Below the pieces are notes generated by a model. The model did no database searches, was not told where the DNA came from, and saw only the letters and a list, made by a program, of their open reading frames with translations. A stretch of DNA of 64,000 nt, taken from Solilutibacter silvestris (lineage in GTDB: Bacteria > Pseudomonadota > Gammaproteobacteria > Xanthomonadales > Xanthomonadaceae). Where the stretch lies: NCBI RefSeq assembly GCF_002895945.1, contig NZ_NPZB01000001.1, positions 1,503,501 through 1,567,500 on the forward strand, read 5' to 3'. Below, in pieces: positions 51,396-60,700 of the stretch. Position 1 is the stretch's first letter. Every line of letters starts with the position of its first letter. A program made the translations under genes and the position numbers.

Positions 51396-53648
51396 GTGAC
51401 AGCTCCTTCCTCTGAAGCCGACGCCCGCATCCTGATCGACGACCTGCTCCGGGTCGCTGACTGGAACCCGGCCGACAAGTCGCAGGTACGCACTGAGGTG
51501 CCGCTGAGCGAGACCTTTCATGTCGCCGAAGTTGCTGCGGTTGGCGGCGGAATGCGCACGGTTGATGCCGGCTCGCTGGGCTTCGCCGACTATGTCCTGC
51601 TCGACCAGCGCGGTCGCCCTCTGGCGGTGGTTGAAGCCAAGAAGCAGGCCATCAACCCATACACCGCCAAGCAGCAGGCGTTGCCCTACGCCAAGAAGAT
51701 CGGCGCCCCCTTCATTTTCCTCACCAATGGCGAGCTGACCTATTTCTGGGACTACCAGAACGATGACGCCCGCCCGGTCGCCTCGTTCTATTCGCGCCGC
51801 GACCTGGAGCGCCTCGTCCACCTGCGCACCGAGCGCAAGCCGCTGGCCGAAGTTGCTATTCCAGACACCTATGTCCGCACCGGTGAGACCCGCGCCCTGC
51901 GTCCCTACCAGCAGGAGGCGATGAAGGCTCTCGACCATGCCGTCGAGCTGGGCAAGCGCCGCTTCTTGATCGAACTGCCCACTGGCTGTGGCAAGACTGA
52001 TCTGATCGCGCTCTATCTCAAGCGCCTGATCCAGGCCGGCCATGCCGAACGCATCCTGTTCCTAGTGGATCGCGAGCAACTGGCCAAACAGGCCATCGAG
52101 GCCATTCAGGATTTGCTGCCGCAATATTCCAGCTACTGGCTAAAGCCCGGCGTGGTACGGCAGGAAAAGCAGATCACGGTGTGCCTGCTGCAAACCATGA
52201 TGGGCCGCCATGAGGATTTCTCCAGCGGCTATTTTGACGTGGTGGTGATGGACGAATGCCATCGCTCCATCTACGGCGCGTGGCAGACCGCGCTGGCGCA
52301 TTTCGATGCGGTGCACATCGGCCTGACTGCTACCCCGGCCATGTATATCGAGCGCAACACTTTCCAGTTCTACAACTGCAAGGACAACACGCCGGACTAC
52401 TCCTACACCATCCAGGAAGCGTTCAAGAACGAATATCTGGTGCCGTACAAGTTCGCCACCGGTATCACCACGCTGATGTCCGAGGGCACGGAAGTCGAGG
52501 GTGTCGAATACGACCCGGCCCAGTTCGAGCGTGAATGGACGAACGAAGCCAGCAACAAGCTGATGATGCAGGAGTTCGACAAGCTCGCTTGGGAGAACTA
52601 CAAGGAACTGGCTCCCGGCCAGAAGGATGGCCCTGGCAAGTCGGTGGTGTTTGCCATCACCAAGCACCACGCGGCGCGCTTGGCCCTATACCTCAACGAC
52701 CTGCACCCGGAATTCAAGGGCAAGTACGCCGAAGTCATCACCTCGGACATCGCGGATGCTGACGATGCCATCCGCCGGTTCAAGCAGGACAAGCTGCCGA
52801 TGGTGGCGGTGAGCGTGGGCATGCTGGACACCGGCTTCGACTGCCGGGAACTGTTGCACTTGGTCATGTGCCGCCGCGTGCGAAGCCCAATCCTGTACCA
52901 GCAGATGCGGGGCCGTGGCACCCGGACTGCACCGCACATCGACAAGCGGAAGTTCGTAATCTACGACTTCTTCGGTAACCATCAGTATTTCAACGACTCG
53001 GATGCCGACGCGTTCACCGGCGCAGGTAGCGGCGGTGGTGGCAGCCGTCCGCGTCCGCCCGGGCCGAGTGGGCGCGAGCTGGTCGAACTGGGCTTGGATG
53101 ACGAATGGCTGCACGCGGTCAGCTATATCGAGGTTGGTCCAGATGGTGAGCGCATAGACAAGCGCGAATATGTCACCGACTGGGAAAAGACCGTGCAGCA
53201 GGGCGCCGACACTGACCCTGTGATTGCCAAGATCAAGTCTGGCGAAGCCCTGAGCGATCAGGAAGAAACCGAGCTGGCACATCGCTTGAACCAGCCGCAG
53301 AAATACTTCAACGAAGACAACCTGCGCCGCGCTTACCGTAAGCCCGGTGGCAACCTCGTAGATTTCATTCGTGAGGCTCTGGGTCTAATCAAGACCAAAA
53401 GCCGACCCGAAATCGTCGAGGAAAATTTTCGTGCTTGGCTGGTCAGTAAGAATTTCTCTCCGGAACAAGCCCAGTACATGTCCTTGCTGAAGAACCGCGG
53501 GGTAGTGCGTGGGAAAGTCACGATAGACGATCTCTTTTCGCCGCCATTGTCGCTACTTAATGCTGCTGGAATTGGCATCGAATTATTTGGCGAGAAGGGG
53601 CTCAACTCCATGCTTGACGAAATGAATCAAACCGTCCTGGCGGCCTAA
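51396..53648 (+). CDS. hsdR: Type I restriction enzyme R subunit (HsdR, EcoEI-like)
   Basis: 750 residues from GTG 51396. PD-(D/E)xK nuclease at the N-terminus (Asp65, Glu80, Lys82 in ADYVLLD...VVEAKK). SF2 translocase: Walker A LPTGCGKT (Lys200), DECH 286-289, LTATP and QMRGRGTR. A Gly/Pro-rich linker is followed by the EcoEI-type C-terminal domain that binds the methylase. It cuts unmethylated DNA after ATP-driven translocation. First gene of a tight operon. Confidence 0.94.
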   Translation: MTAPSSEADARILIDDLLRVADWNPADKSQVRTEVPLSETFHVAEVAAVGGGMRTVDAGSLGFADYVLLDQRGRPLAVVEAKKQAINPYTAKQQALPYAKKIGAPFIFLTNGELTYFWDYQNDDARPVASFYSRRDLERLVHLRTERKPLAEVAIPDTYVRTGETRALRPYQQEAMKALDHAVELGKRRFLIELPTGCGKTDLIALYLKRLIQAGHAERILFLVDREQLAKQAIEAIQDLLPQYSSYWLKPGVVRQEKQITVCLLQTMMGRHEDFSSGYFDVVVMDECHRSIYGAWQTALAHFDAVHIGLTATPAMYIERNTFQFYNCKDNTPDYSYTIQEAFKNEYLVPYKFATGITTLMSEGTEVEGVEYDPAQFEREWTNEASNKLMMQEFDKLAWENYKELAPGQKDGPGKSVVFAITKHHAARLALYLNDLHPEFKGKYAEVITSDIADADDAIRRFKQDKLPMVAVSVGMLDTGFDCRELLHLVMCRRVRSPILYQQMRGRGTRTAPHIDKRKFVIYDFFGNHQYFNDSDADAFTGAGSGGGGSRPRPPGPSGRELVELGLDDEWLHAVSYIEVGPDGERIDKREYVTDWEKTVQQGADTDPVIAKIKSGEALSDQEETELAHRLNQPQKYFNEDNLRRAYRKPGGNLVDFIREALGLIKTKSRPEIVEENFRAWLVSKNFSPEQAQYMSLLKNRGVVRGKVTIDDLFSPPLSLLNAAGIGIELFGEKGLNSMLDEMNQTVLAA

Positions 53649-53680
53649 AAACCATCTTTAATTAGCGATACGACCAATTA

Positions 53681-55324
53681 ATGAACGAAAAAATGCGCCG
53701 CAAGCTCGATCACATCACTAATGTTCTCTGGGCAGGAGGTGTGACCAACCCGGTCACATACATCGAGCAGCTTTCCTATTTGATCTTCCTCAAGTTGCTG
53801 GATGAGGAAGAGACCCAGCGCGAGCAACGCATTCGCATGGGCGCCGAAGGCGGGAATGCCAAGCTGCTGTTTCCTGCCCAGTCGGAGCGATATAGGTGGA
53901 GCAAGTGGCGCTTCAAGAGTGGCACTGAACTTCGCGACTTCATTCGCGATGAAGTTTTCCCGTACATGGCGTCCTTGGCAAAGGACGAGCCGGAGGTCGC
54001 TGAATATTTTCGCGATGCCGTGCTGGAAGTGGTAGATCCGAACGTGCTCAAGCAAGTCGTGGATGAGCTGGATGGCTTCAAATTCAGGGAGTTTGGACCA
54101 GATGTAAAGGGCGACATCTTCGAGTATCTCCTTACCCACTTGGGCTCCAGTTCGCTCAACGGGCAATTCCGAACACCCAGGCAGATCCGGGCGTTCATGG
54201 TGGAGATGGTCGATCCAGATATTGGAGATACCTTGTTCGACCCGGCTTGTGGTACGGCCGGATTCTTGATCGACGCCGTCGACCATCTGCTGGCCAAGTA
54301 TTCCGACCACGTCAGTGAGTACCCGATTTATGGTGAGGACTGGCTGGAGAAGAAGGGCAAAACGTTGGCCCAACTGAAGGCCGAAATGCCGCGTCTGCAG
54401 ACCTATCGTAAGGGTGCGGGCGAGAAGATTCCCGATTGGGACGTGCTGGAAGCCAGCGTCTATGGCACCGACGTGTCGCGGCAGATGGTGCGCATCGCCA
54501 TGATGAACTTGGTGCTGCACGGCATTCGCCATGCGCGGCTCAAGCGTGCCAATTCGCTCAGCGACATGGGTGGCTTGAGCGAGGACGACCTGCGTCGCAG
54601 ATACAAGGTCATCCTTGCCAATCCGCCGTTCGCGGGTCAGTTGCCGAAGGATTCCATCCGCGCGGACTTGCCGACCAATAGCAAGAAGAGTGAGCTGCTT
54701 TTTCTTTCCATGATGATGCAGCACTTGGCGCCTGGTGGTCGTTGTGCGGTTGTCGTGCCGGAGGGGTTGCTGTTCGGTAGCACGAGTGCACACGTGGAGT
54801 TGCGCAAAAAGCTGGTGAACGATTTCGACTTGCTGGCGGTGGTCAGTTTGCCCGCTGGTGTATTCAGGCCCTATGCGGGCGTGAAGACAGCGGTGCTGGT
54901 GTTCCGCAAGCCGCTGAGCGACGAGGCTCGGCGCACGGATAAGGTGTGGTTCTACGAAATCCGCAACGACGGCTATGACCCCGACAAGGTATCCGGTGGT
55001 GGCCGCGTGGAAACGCCGGAAAAGAACGATATCCCAGATTTGCTGGCACAGTGGAAGGCGTACAAGGCCAGCGGCTTCGCGAAACCGCCTGGCATCGAGG
55101 CGAGGACGCTGTTGCCGCATGATGCAGACGAACTGGTGAGCTGGTTTGCGGCGAAAGAGAAATTGGCCGAGGACGATTTCAATCTAGGTGCGGGACAATG
55201 GAAGCCTCGTCGTGCGGAGAAAACGTCGGGCGAGGATCCGCGCGAGTTGGTCGGTGAAGTACTGAGCGATTACCGCGATGTGGTTTCCCGCCTCGAAAGG
55301 TTGCTCGAGGGGTTGGTGGAATGA
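53681..55324 (+). CDS. hsdM: Type I DNA adenine methylase (HsdM)
   Basis: 547 residues with the HsdM N-terminal helical domain. AdoMet motif I is FDPACGTAGF (186-195) and the catalytic motif NPPF 314-317, which indicate N6-adenine methylation. Works as M2S and protects host DNA. ATGA overlap with hsdS. Confidence 0.96.
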   Translation: MNEKMRRKLDHITNVLWAGGVTNPVTYIEQLSYLIFLKLLDEEETQREQRIRMGAEGGNAKLLFPAQSERYRWSKWRFKSGTELRDFIRDEVFPYMASLAKDEPEVAEYFRDAVLEVVDPNVLKQVVDELDGFKFREFGPDVKGDIFEYLLTHLGSSSLNGQFRTPRQIRAFMVEMVDPDIGDTLFDPACGTAGFLIDAVDHLLAKYSDHVSEYPIYGEDWLEKKGKTLAQLKAEMPRLQTYRKGAGEKIPDWDVLEASVYGTDVSRQMVRIAMMNLVLHGIRHARLKRANSLSDMGGLSEDDLRRRYKVILANPPFAGQLPKDSIRADLPTNSKKSELLFLSMMMQHLAPGGRCAVVVPEGLLFGSTSAHVELRKKLVNDFDLLAVVSLPAGVFRPYAGVKTAVLVFRKPLSDEARRTDKVWFYEIRNDGYDPDKVSGGGRVETPEKNDIPDLLAQWKAYKASGFAKPPGIEARTLLPHDADELVSWFAAKEKLAEDDFNLGAGQWKPRRAEKTSGEDPRELVGEVLSDYRDVVSRLERLLEGLVE

Positions 55325-56538
55325 CGTTTGGATTACTGATTCCGTTTTCCGATGTTGTCGTTGACGCTACCGGCGGCAATGCAAAGATTCAGCGGAAGGA
55401 GTACTTACCCGCTGGGTTGCTGCCGGTTATCGACCAAGGGCAGGAAGACATCGCCGGATATACGGACGACGCGGAAGCCGTCTATCAAGGCAGCCTTCCC
55501 GTAATTCTGTTCGGTGACCATACGCGAGCTTTCAAGTACATTGATACGCCATTTGTTCTTGGCGCGGACGGTGTGAAGGTCCTTGCGCCGAAACCAGGTT
55601 TCAACGCCAAGTTCCTGTACTACTACTTCCAGTCCTGCGACATTCCAAGTCGCGGATACAGCAGACATTTTAAGTATCTGCGCGAGATTTCGGTGCCGTA
55701 TTTCGCACCGAGTGAACAACAGCGCATCATCGAATTTCTCGACCAAGCCGACGAGCTGCGCCAGCTGCGCCGCCAAGCCGACGCTAAAGCCGCCCGCATT
55801 CTGCCCGCGCTGTTCCTTAAGATGTTCGGCGACCCAGTGAGCAATCCGATGGGGTGGCCTGTGAAGTCGATGGGTGATGCTGCCGTTTGTGAAATTAACC
55901 CTCGTTCGCGTCGTGACTTGCGTGATGAGGATATGGTTTCGTTCGTGCCGATGGCAGACGTGGATGAAATGCTTGGCCGCATCACTGGCAAGCAGGCGCG
56001 CCCATACGCCGAAGTGAAGAAGGGTTTCACACCATTTCAAGATGGTGATGTGCTATTCGCCAAGATCACACCGTGCATGCAGAACGGAAAATCGGCCATT
56101 GCCGAAGGTCTAGTCGGGGGTATCGGGTACGGTTCTACTGAGTTTCATGTGTTGCGCGCCACGCAGGACGTGACCGCGGAATACCTCTATGCACTGGTTC
56201 GCCTGGATGGTTTCCGCAATCAGGCGATGAGCGCTTTTACAGGCTCTGCTGGCCAACAGCGCGTGCCAGCTGACTTCCTTAGGAACTTTCGTTTGCCGAT
56301 TCCTCCGCAGGCTGATGTGGAGAGATTTTCGAAGATTCTGCGCGGAGTCATGGCAATGCAAGTTGAAGCGGAGAAGGCCGCCACGAAGCTCGAAAGTCAG
56401 TTTGGCGTGCTGCTTCAAAGAGCCTTTAGTGGTGCGTTGACAGCCAACTGGCGGCAAGCGCATGCAAAAGAGCTTCTGGCCGAAATGCAGCAGCAGGCCA
56501 AGGTCATGAATCTGCCCATGCCCCAGGGGATCAACTGA
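55321..56538 (+). CDS. hsdS: Type I specificity subunit (HsdS)
   Basis: 405 residues with two target-recognition domains (about 1-130 and 180-330), each followed by a helical spacer (SEQQRIIEFLDQADELRQLRRQADAKA and the C-terminal KLESQFGVLLQRAFSGALTA). Expected to read a bipartite DNA site. TGATG overlap with the downstream ATPase gene. Confidence 0.92.
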   Translation: MTFGLLIPFSDVVVDATGGNAKIQRKEYLPAGLLPVIDQGQEDIAGYTDDAEAVYQGSLPVILFGDHTRAFKYIDTPFVLGADGVKVLAPKPGFNAKFLYYYFQSCDIPSRGYSRHFKYLREISVPYFAPSEQQRIIEFLDQADELRQLRRQADAKAARILPALFLKMFGDPVSNPMGWPVKSMGDAAVCEINPRSRRDLRDEDMVSFVPMADVDEMLGRITGKQARPYAEVKKGFTPFQDGDVLFAKITPCMQNGKSAIAEGLVGGIGYGSTEFHVLRATQDVTAEYLYALVRLDGFRNQAMSAFTGSAGQQRVPADFLRNFRLPIPPQADVERFSKILRGVMAMQVEAEKAATKLESQFGVLLQRAFSGALTANWRQAHAKELLAEMQQQAKVMNLPMPQGIN

Positions 56539-58331
56539 TGAGTCGCAGACTTAGTGCCCTGCATGTAGGCAACTTCAAGGCGTTTGCCGATACCCAGCGC
56601 ATCCCCCTGAAACCTATCACCTTGGTTTTCGGTCCCAACAGCGCCGGCAAATCCAGCTTCATTCATAGCTTGGCCCTGGCTCACGAAGCCCAATTCGGGC
56701 GTGAGAAGCGGGGCCGGGCACGGCTGGACGTGCACCATACCGAGATCGGTGGCAGTGCCATTGACTTAGGTGGCTATCGTCAGTTCGTCCATCGCGGCCA
56801 GTTGCGTAACGGAGTGGAGTGGGGCGCAGAACTGAAAGTCTCCGAGTTGGGTGACGCGCCCCGGTATCGGCAGTTGAAGCAACTGCTATCTACTGTCGAA
56901 ACAATTGCACTGAACATCACTCTGGGCGTAGTGCTGGATGATGAGGACCGCCCGGTCAAGGGGGCTCCGCCGCATATCAGGACAATGGAAATCCTCGCCG
57001 ACGGCGTCGAACTACTCCGTATGAGCCGACGACCTGGAGAGGATGCTTCTGACAAATATGCAGCCGAGTTTGCGCAGGCTCTCAAGAGAGACGGAAACCA
57101 GGTCGTCCGAAATCTCTCGTCGGCGGGAATTTCCCCAAATGAGCTCGCTTCAATAGCCAAGGAGGAGATCAAGAGGAGGGAAGGTGATCTGGAAGAGCGG
57201 GCATTCCAGACCATGCGAATCGATCGCCTGGATAGTGACCATGCCGTACTACGGCAAGTGATCCAGACTATCGTCGAAACCCAGACTTTTGCACTGGGAG
57301 CCAGAGATCAGGAAATCCAAGAGGCACTAGGCGAATTGCTGTCGCGGCTTGAAGTGCGAGTCGACAACTTTCTGCCATCTGGCGTGGTGATTCCGGATTC
57401 GGAAGCGAAAGCTGCAAACGACGTCGCGGAGGCCTTGGGCTTCTGGTTGCCGCGTACCCTGAATGACCTGATCAAGGGCCTCTCGGATGTCTTCGCCTGG
57501 GAGTTGAAACAGCTTCAATACCTAGGCCCTTTACGCTCATTTCCGGCGCGGCACTTGGCTTTTGCCGAGCAGGAAGACAGCAATTGGTACGCCGGCGGTG
57601 GCTATGCCTGGGATGTGGTCCGCAACGACGAGAAGGTGCGGAAGGCCGTCAATGCATGGCTGGGCAAGGACATGCTGAAGACGCCCTACGAACTGCGTAT
57701 CAAGGAGTTGGTGAATTACCAGCAAGTCGAGGACATCCAGGTGGAAGCCCAAGACTCTTGGGAGTTCTCCGATGAATCCGATCCTGAATCAGATACGCGT
57801 TCGTATGAGGAAATCGTGCGGGATGACTACACGACGTATGAGTCCGTGTTGGTTGACAACGCTCTCGGCGAAGATCGGATCGAAGTGATTAATGAGCTCG
57901 TGCTCATGGATGTTCGGAAGAACACCATCGTCACGCACCGGGACGTGGGCATCGGCATTTCGCAGGTGTTGCCGGTGCTTGTAATGGCCTACGCGTCGCG
58001 CAACAAGCTGCTGGCCATGGAACAGCCGGAAATCCACTTGCACCCCGCATTGCAAGCCGAGCTAGCGGACGTCTTCGTCGAATCCACGTTGGGGGAGCGT
58101 AAGAACACGTTCATCCTTGAAACACATAGCGAGCACCTGATTCTTCGTCTTCTCCGGCGTGTCCGGGAAGGCCGGCTGTCCCCCAATGATCTTTCCGTTC
58201 TGTATGTTCAGCCGACCGAGAGTGGCTCCACCGTGCTCGAGGTTCGTGTTGATGAGGATGGGGACTTTATCGATCGCTGGCCCGGTGGGTTCTTCGAGGA
58301 AGCGTTTGATGAACGTGAAGCGGGGCGCTAA
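56538..58331 (+). CDS. OLD/ABC-type ATPase with DUF3696 C-terminus
   Basis: 597 residues. Walker A GPNSAGKSS at 32-40, then a long helical insertion as in SMC/RecF/OLD ATPases. Walker B is LLAMEQPEIHLHP near 490-503, with ETHSEHLILRLLRR, and the DUF3696 end DEDGDFIDRWPGGFFEEAF. No TOPRIM domain seen. Translationally coupled to hsdS and to the next gene. Comparable ATPases pair with nuclease effectors in PARIS and Septu. Confidence 0.85.
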   Translation: MSRRLSALHVGNFKAFADTQRIPLKPITLVFGPNSAGKSSFIHSLALAHEAQFGREKRGRARLDVHHTEIGGSAIDLGGYRQFVHRGQLRNGVEWGAELKVSELGDAPRYRQLKQLLSTVETIALNITLGVVLDDEDRPVKGAPPHIRTMEILADGVELLRMSRRPGEDASDKYAAEFAQALKRDGNQVVRNLSSAGISPNELASIAKEEIKRREGDLEERAFQTMRIDRLDSDHAVLRQVIQTIVETQTFALGARDQEIQEALGELLSRLEVRVDNFLPSGVVIPDSEAKAANDVAEALGFWLPRTLNDLIKGLSDVFAWELKQLQYLGPLRSFPARHLAFAEQEDSNWYAGGGYAWDVVRNDEKVRKAVNAWLGKDMLKTPYELRIKELVNYQQVEDIQVEAQDSWEFSDESDPESDTRSYEEIVRDDYTTYESVLVDNALGEDRIEVINELVLMDVRKNTIVTHRDVGIGISQVLPVLVMAYASRNKLLAMEQPEIHLHPALQAELADVFVESTLGERKNTFILETHSEHLILRLLRRVREGRLSPNDLSVLYVQPTESGSTVLEVRVDEDGDFIDRWPGGFFEEAFDEREAGR

Positions 58332-58334
58332 CTG

Positions 58335-59309
58335 ATGCTGGTGCCTTTCGCGATTGAGGCGGACGCCATTGCCGGTGAAGTTCACTGGACGCCGCGTGAA
58401 CTTCGTGGACACCATGACGCCTTGCTGAGGGCGTGGAAGCGCATCGGTCTGTTTGTGTTCGACGGCGAGCACCTTAGCAATTCCAGGTTGCGGCACGCTC
58501 TTGATGGTATCGGCGAAGGTAGTGTCTTGCGCGGACGCTGGAATGACTTCGTGCAGCGTATTCCAGTCGTTGCTGGCGGACAGCATTGGACAGGCGACTT
58601 GGATGAAACAACCTTGGACGGGCTGTCTAAGGTGGCGAAGATTTGTTTTGCCCGTAACGCCAAAGTGGAAGCTCTAGAAGCCGAGGCGCAGGCCTTGAAA
58701 CTGGAATTGCTCACTCTCGCGGGTACCGGAGCTTGCAACGGATTTACGGCAGGAGAACAAGCTGCGGCACTGCATATCCGACAAGGTGACGCTGCGAGAG
58801 AAGTTTGGGAACAAAGGTTTGCGCCGCTCGCTGCCGCCACTTCAGACAGGTTGAAGCGGGTTTCAATCGTCGATCCTTACGCCGTAACACGTCATGTAAT
58901 CGAACAGAAAGAGGAACTGACGCGCTTCCTGACCTATCTTTCGACATCGTCGCAGAAGACCAAGCATGTCAGTGTGTATGCGTTACAGCCGTTCCGGGAG
59001 AACCGCCCCATTCCTTCTGGCGAAATCATTGCTGAACTTCGTCACCTGCGTGACAACAATGCCCTGCCGAGGATCGCCTCTCTGACGGTCTACCTGGCCG
59101 GGGGGCAGCGCATCAACCGGGATCGCTTCGTGATGTTTGGGGACCACTACGTGTGGGACTTAGGACATGGTCTTGAACCGTTTGAGGCCGACATCGTGAC
59201 GCGCGACTGCGCGGCGTCGCTGAAAACCTGGGATGCGGCAAAGTCCTATGCCGATATCATTGACTCCATGACTGGAGACGTTCGCGCAATCCCCGTCTGG
59301 GGACCGTGA
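58335..59309 (+). CDS. PLD-like partner of the DUF3696 ATPase
   Basis: 324 residues starting 3 bp after the ATPase stop. The N-terminal part (LRGHHDALLRAWKRIGLFVFDGEHL) is PIN- or PLD-like in flavour. The last third (RINRDRFVMFGDHYVWDLGHGLEPF, about 258-282) resembles the MIT_C/phospholipase-D-like domain, but the first catalytic His is replaced (NRDR). Probably the effector or regulator of the ATPase. No named family. Confidence 0.6.
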   Translation: MLVPFAIEADAIAGEVHWTPRELRGHHDALLRAWKRIGLFVFDGEHLSNSRLRHALDGIGEGSVLRGRWNDFVQRIPVVAGGQHWTGDLDETTLDGLSKVAKICFARNAKVEALEAEAQALKLELLTLAGTGACNGFTAGEQAAALHIRQGDAAREVWEQRFAPLAAATSDRLKRVSIVDPYAVTRHVIEQKEELTRFLTYLSTSSQKTKHVSVYALQPFRENRPIPSGEIIAELRHLRDNNALPRIASLTVYLAGGQRINRDRFVMFGDHYVWDLGHGLEPFEADIVTRDCAASLKTWDAAKSYADIIDSMTGDVRAIPVWGP

Positions 59310-59480
59310 CCTCGGTACTCCGCCTCAACTCCTCCCGTCATGTGGCCGGGGGCGAGCAATATTTCCCTACGACGAAGCCGTCCCGTCTCAATTCCTGAGA
59401 AGGGCATCTGGTAATCGTGACTATGTGCCTTATGCCAGTGAAAGAGGCTTTGGTCGAGTACAGGAGTACGGGAAATATCC

Positions 59481-60686
59481 ATGCCGCCAAAATCCCCAGC
59501 CCAAACCAAGCGAGCTGCGTCGCGAGCCAGGAACAAGCGGCACGATGTGCCCGAGCGCGTAAAACTGCTGGTATGGATCCGCGCCGCCGGCCATTGTGAG
59601 CAATGTGGCGCTGATTTGACGGTGGACTTGCGCAGCGGCCGCGACGTGAAGCTGGGCGATGTCGCTCATATCGCTCCGGCCAGCCCGGATGGGCCACGGG
59701 CATTCGAAGACTACACTTCGGAGGAGGCCGAACACCTCAGTAGCGATCCGGAAAATTTGCTACTGCTGTGCCCTGGCGATCACAGGCGCACCGACCGCTC
59801 GCCTGATGCCTACCCAATCTCAGATCTCCGGCAGCATCATCTTTCCCACATTGCCCAGATTCGACATGCGGCCCAAAGAGGGGAAACCCAACGGGCCCAG
59901 GGGTTGATCATCCTAGGGCAGCACTGGGCGACGGAGAACGTCATTCGCCCGCGGGACCTGCAGGAGGCAATGCTCGCCGAGGGGCTGTGGGCCGAAGTCG
60001 ATCCGGTCGTCCACGTGCTTCCGGAGCCAGGTCGGAATGGCCGGGACGAACTGTACTGGCAGAGCGTCGAACGCTCCATCGATGAGCAGTTGGAGGATCG
60101 ACTCACCAAACGGACCAGCAAGGCTGGCGATCCTCTCAACCTGTGCGTCGCTGGCGTAGCGGACATTCCCAGCCTGATCCGTGTTGGACGGCAGTTGGGC
60201 GACCGCAGCAACCGGTTCCTGTACTCCCGCGACCGCCAATACATCCTGCGATGGCCTGACCCGCTCGCGCCGCCGCCGGAATTTCTTTACGTGCCGCCTG
60301 GCGATAGAGAAGGCCCAATCGCCCTCGTGCTGTCACTGTCGGCTGAGGTTCCGCAACGAGACGTCCTGGCTGCGCTTCCCAGCAGTCGGATCGCATCTTT
60401 CACGACCCTACAGCCCCGTTATGACCTGCTCCAGAGTCGTGCCGCGATTCATGCCTTCCGAAAGGAATTGCAGGTCAGGCTTAGCCAATTGGAAGCGGAG
60501 TCCGACCAGCCAATTCATGTGTTTACCGCAATCCCCGCCGCACTTGCGATCGAGTTCGGAGCGCTCCTGTCTACCCAGCACGCCCACCGGTACGTGATCT
60601 ACGACCGCGAAGGCGAATCCAATGCATTCGCGGTGGCGATGGAACTCGGGCCGCGCCGAGCACCGACCATCAACCAAGCCGCTTGA
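59481..60686 (+). CDS. cap5: CBASS effector Cap5: HNH nuclease with SAVED sensor
   Basis: 401 residues. The HNH domain has Cys39/Cys42, His63, Asn92 and His101 (CEQCG, VAHIAP, ENLLLLCPGDH). The C-terminal SAVED domain (about 215-395) has LCVAGVADI and IHVFTAIPAALAIEFGALL. Cap5 proteins bind a cyclic nucleotide through SAVED, tetramerise and degrade DNA, killing infected cells. The stop overlaps the region upstream of the CD-NTase start. Confidence 0.93.
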   Translation: MPPKSPAQTKRAASRARNKRHDVPERVKLLVWIRAAGHCEQCGADLTVDLRSGRDVKLGDVAHIAPASPDGPRAFEDYTSEEAEHLSSDPENLLLLCPGDHRRTDRSPDAYPISDLRQHHLSHIAQIRHAAQRGETQRAQGLIILGQHWATENVIRPRDLQEAMLAEGLWAEVDPVVHVLPEPGRNGRDELYWQSVERSIDEQLEDRLTKRTSKAGDPLNLCVAGVADIPSLIRVGRQLGDRSNRFLYSRDRQYILRWPDPLAPPPEFLYVPPGDREGPIALVLSLSAEVPQRDVLAALPSSRIASFTTLQPRYDLLQSRAAIHAFRKELQVRLSQLEAESDQPIHVFTAIPAALAIEFGALLSTQHAHRYVIYDREGESNAFAVAMELGPRRAPTINQAA

Positions 60687-60700
60687 ACAAGGACATATCG

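Noticed and set aside
51213..52043. Extension of the Nudix gene under hsdR to 820 residues
   Set aside because: That part is antisense to well-supported HsdR motifs and has unnatural composition; ATG 51212 suits the start of the protein.
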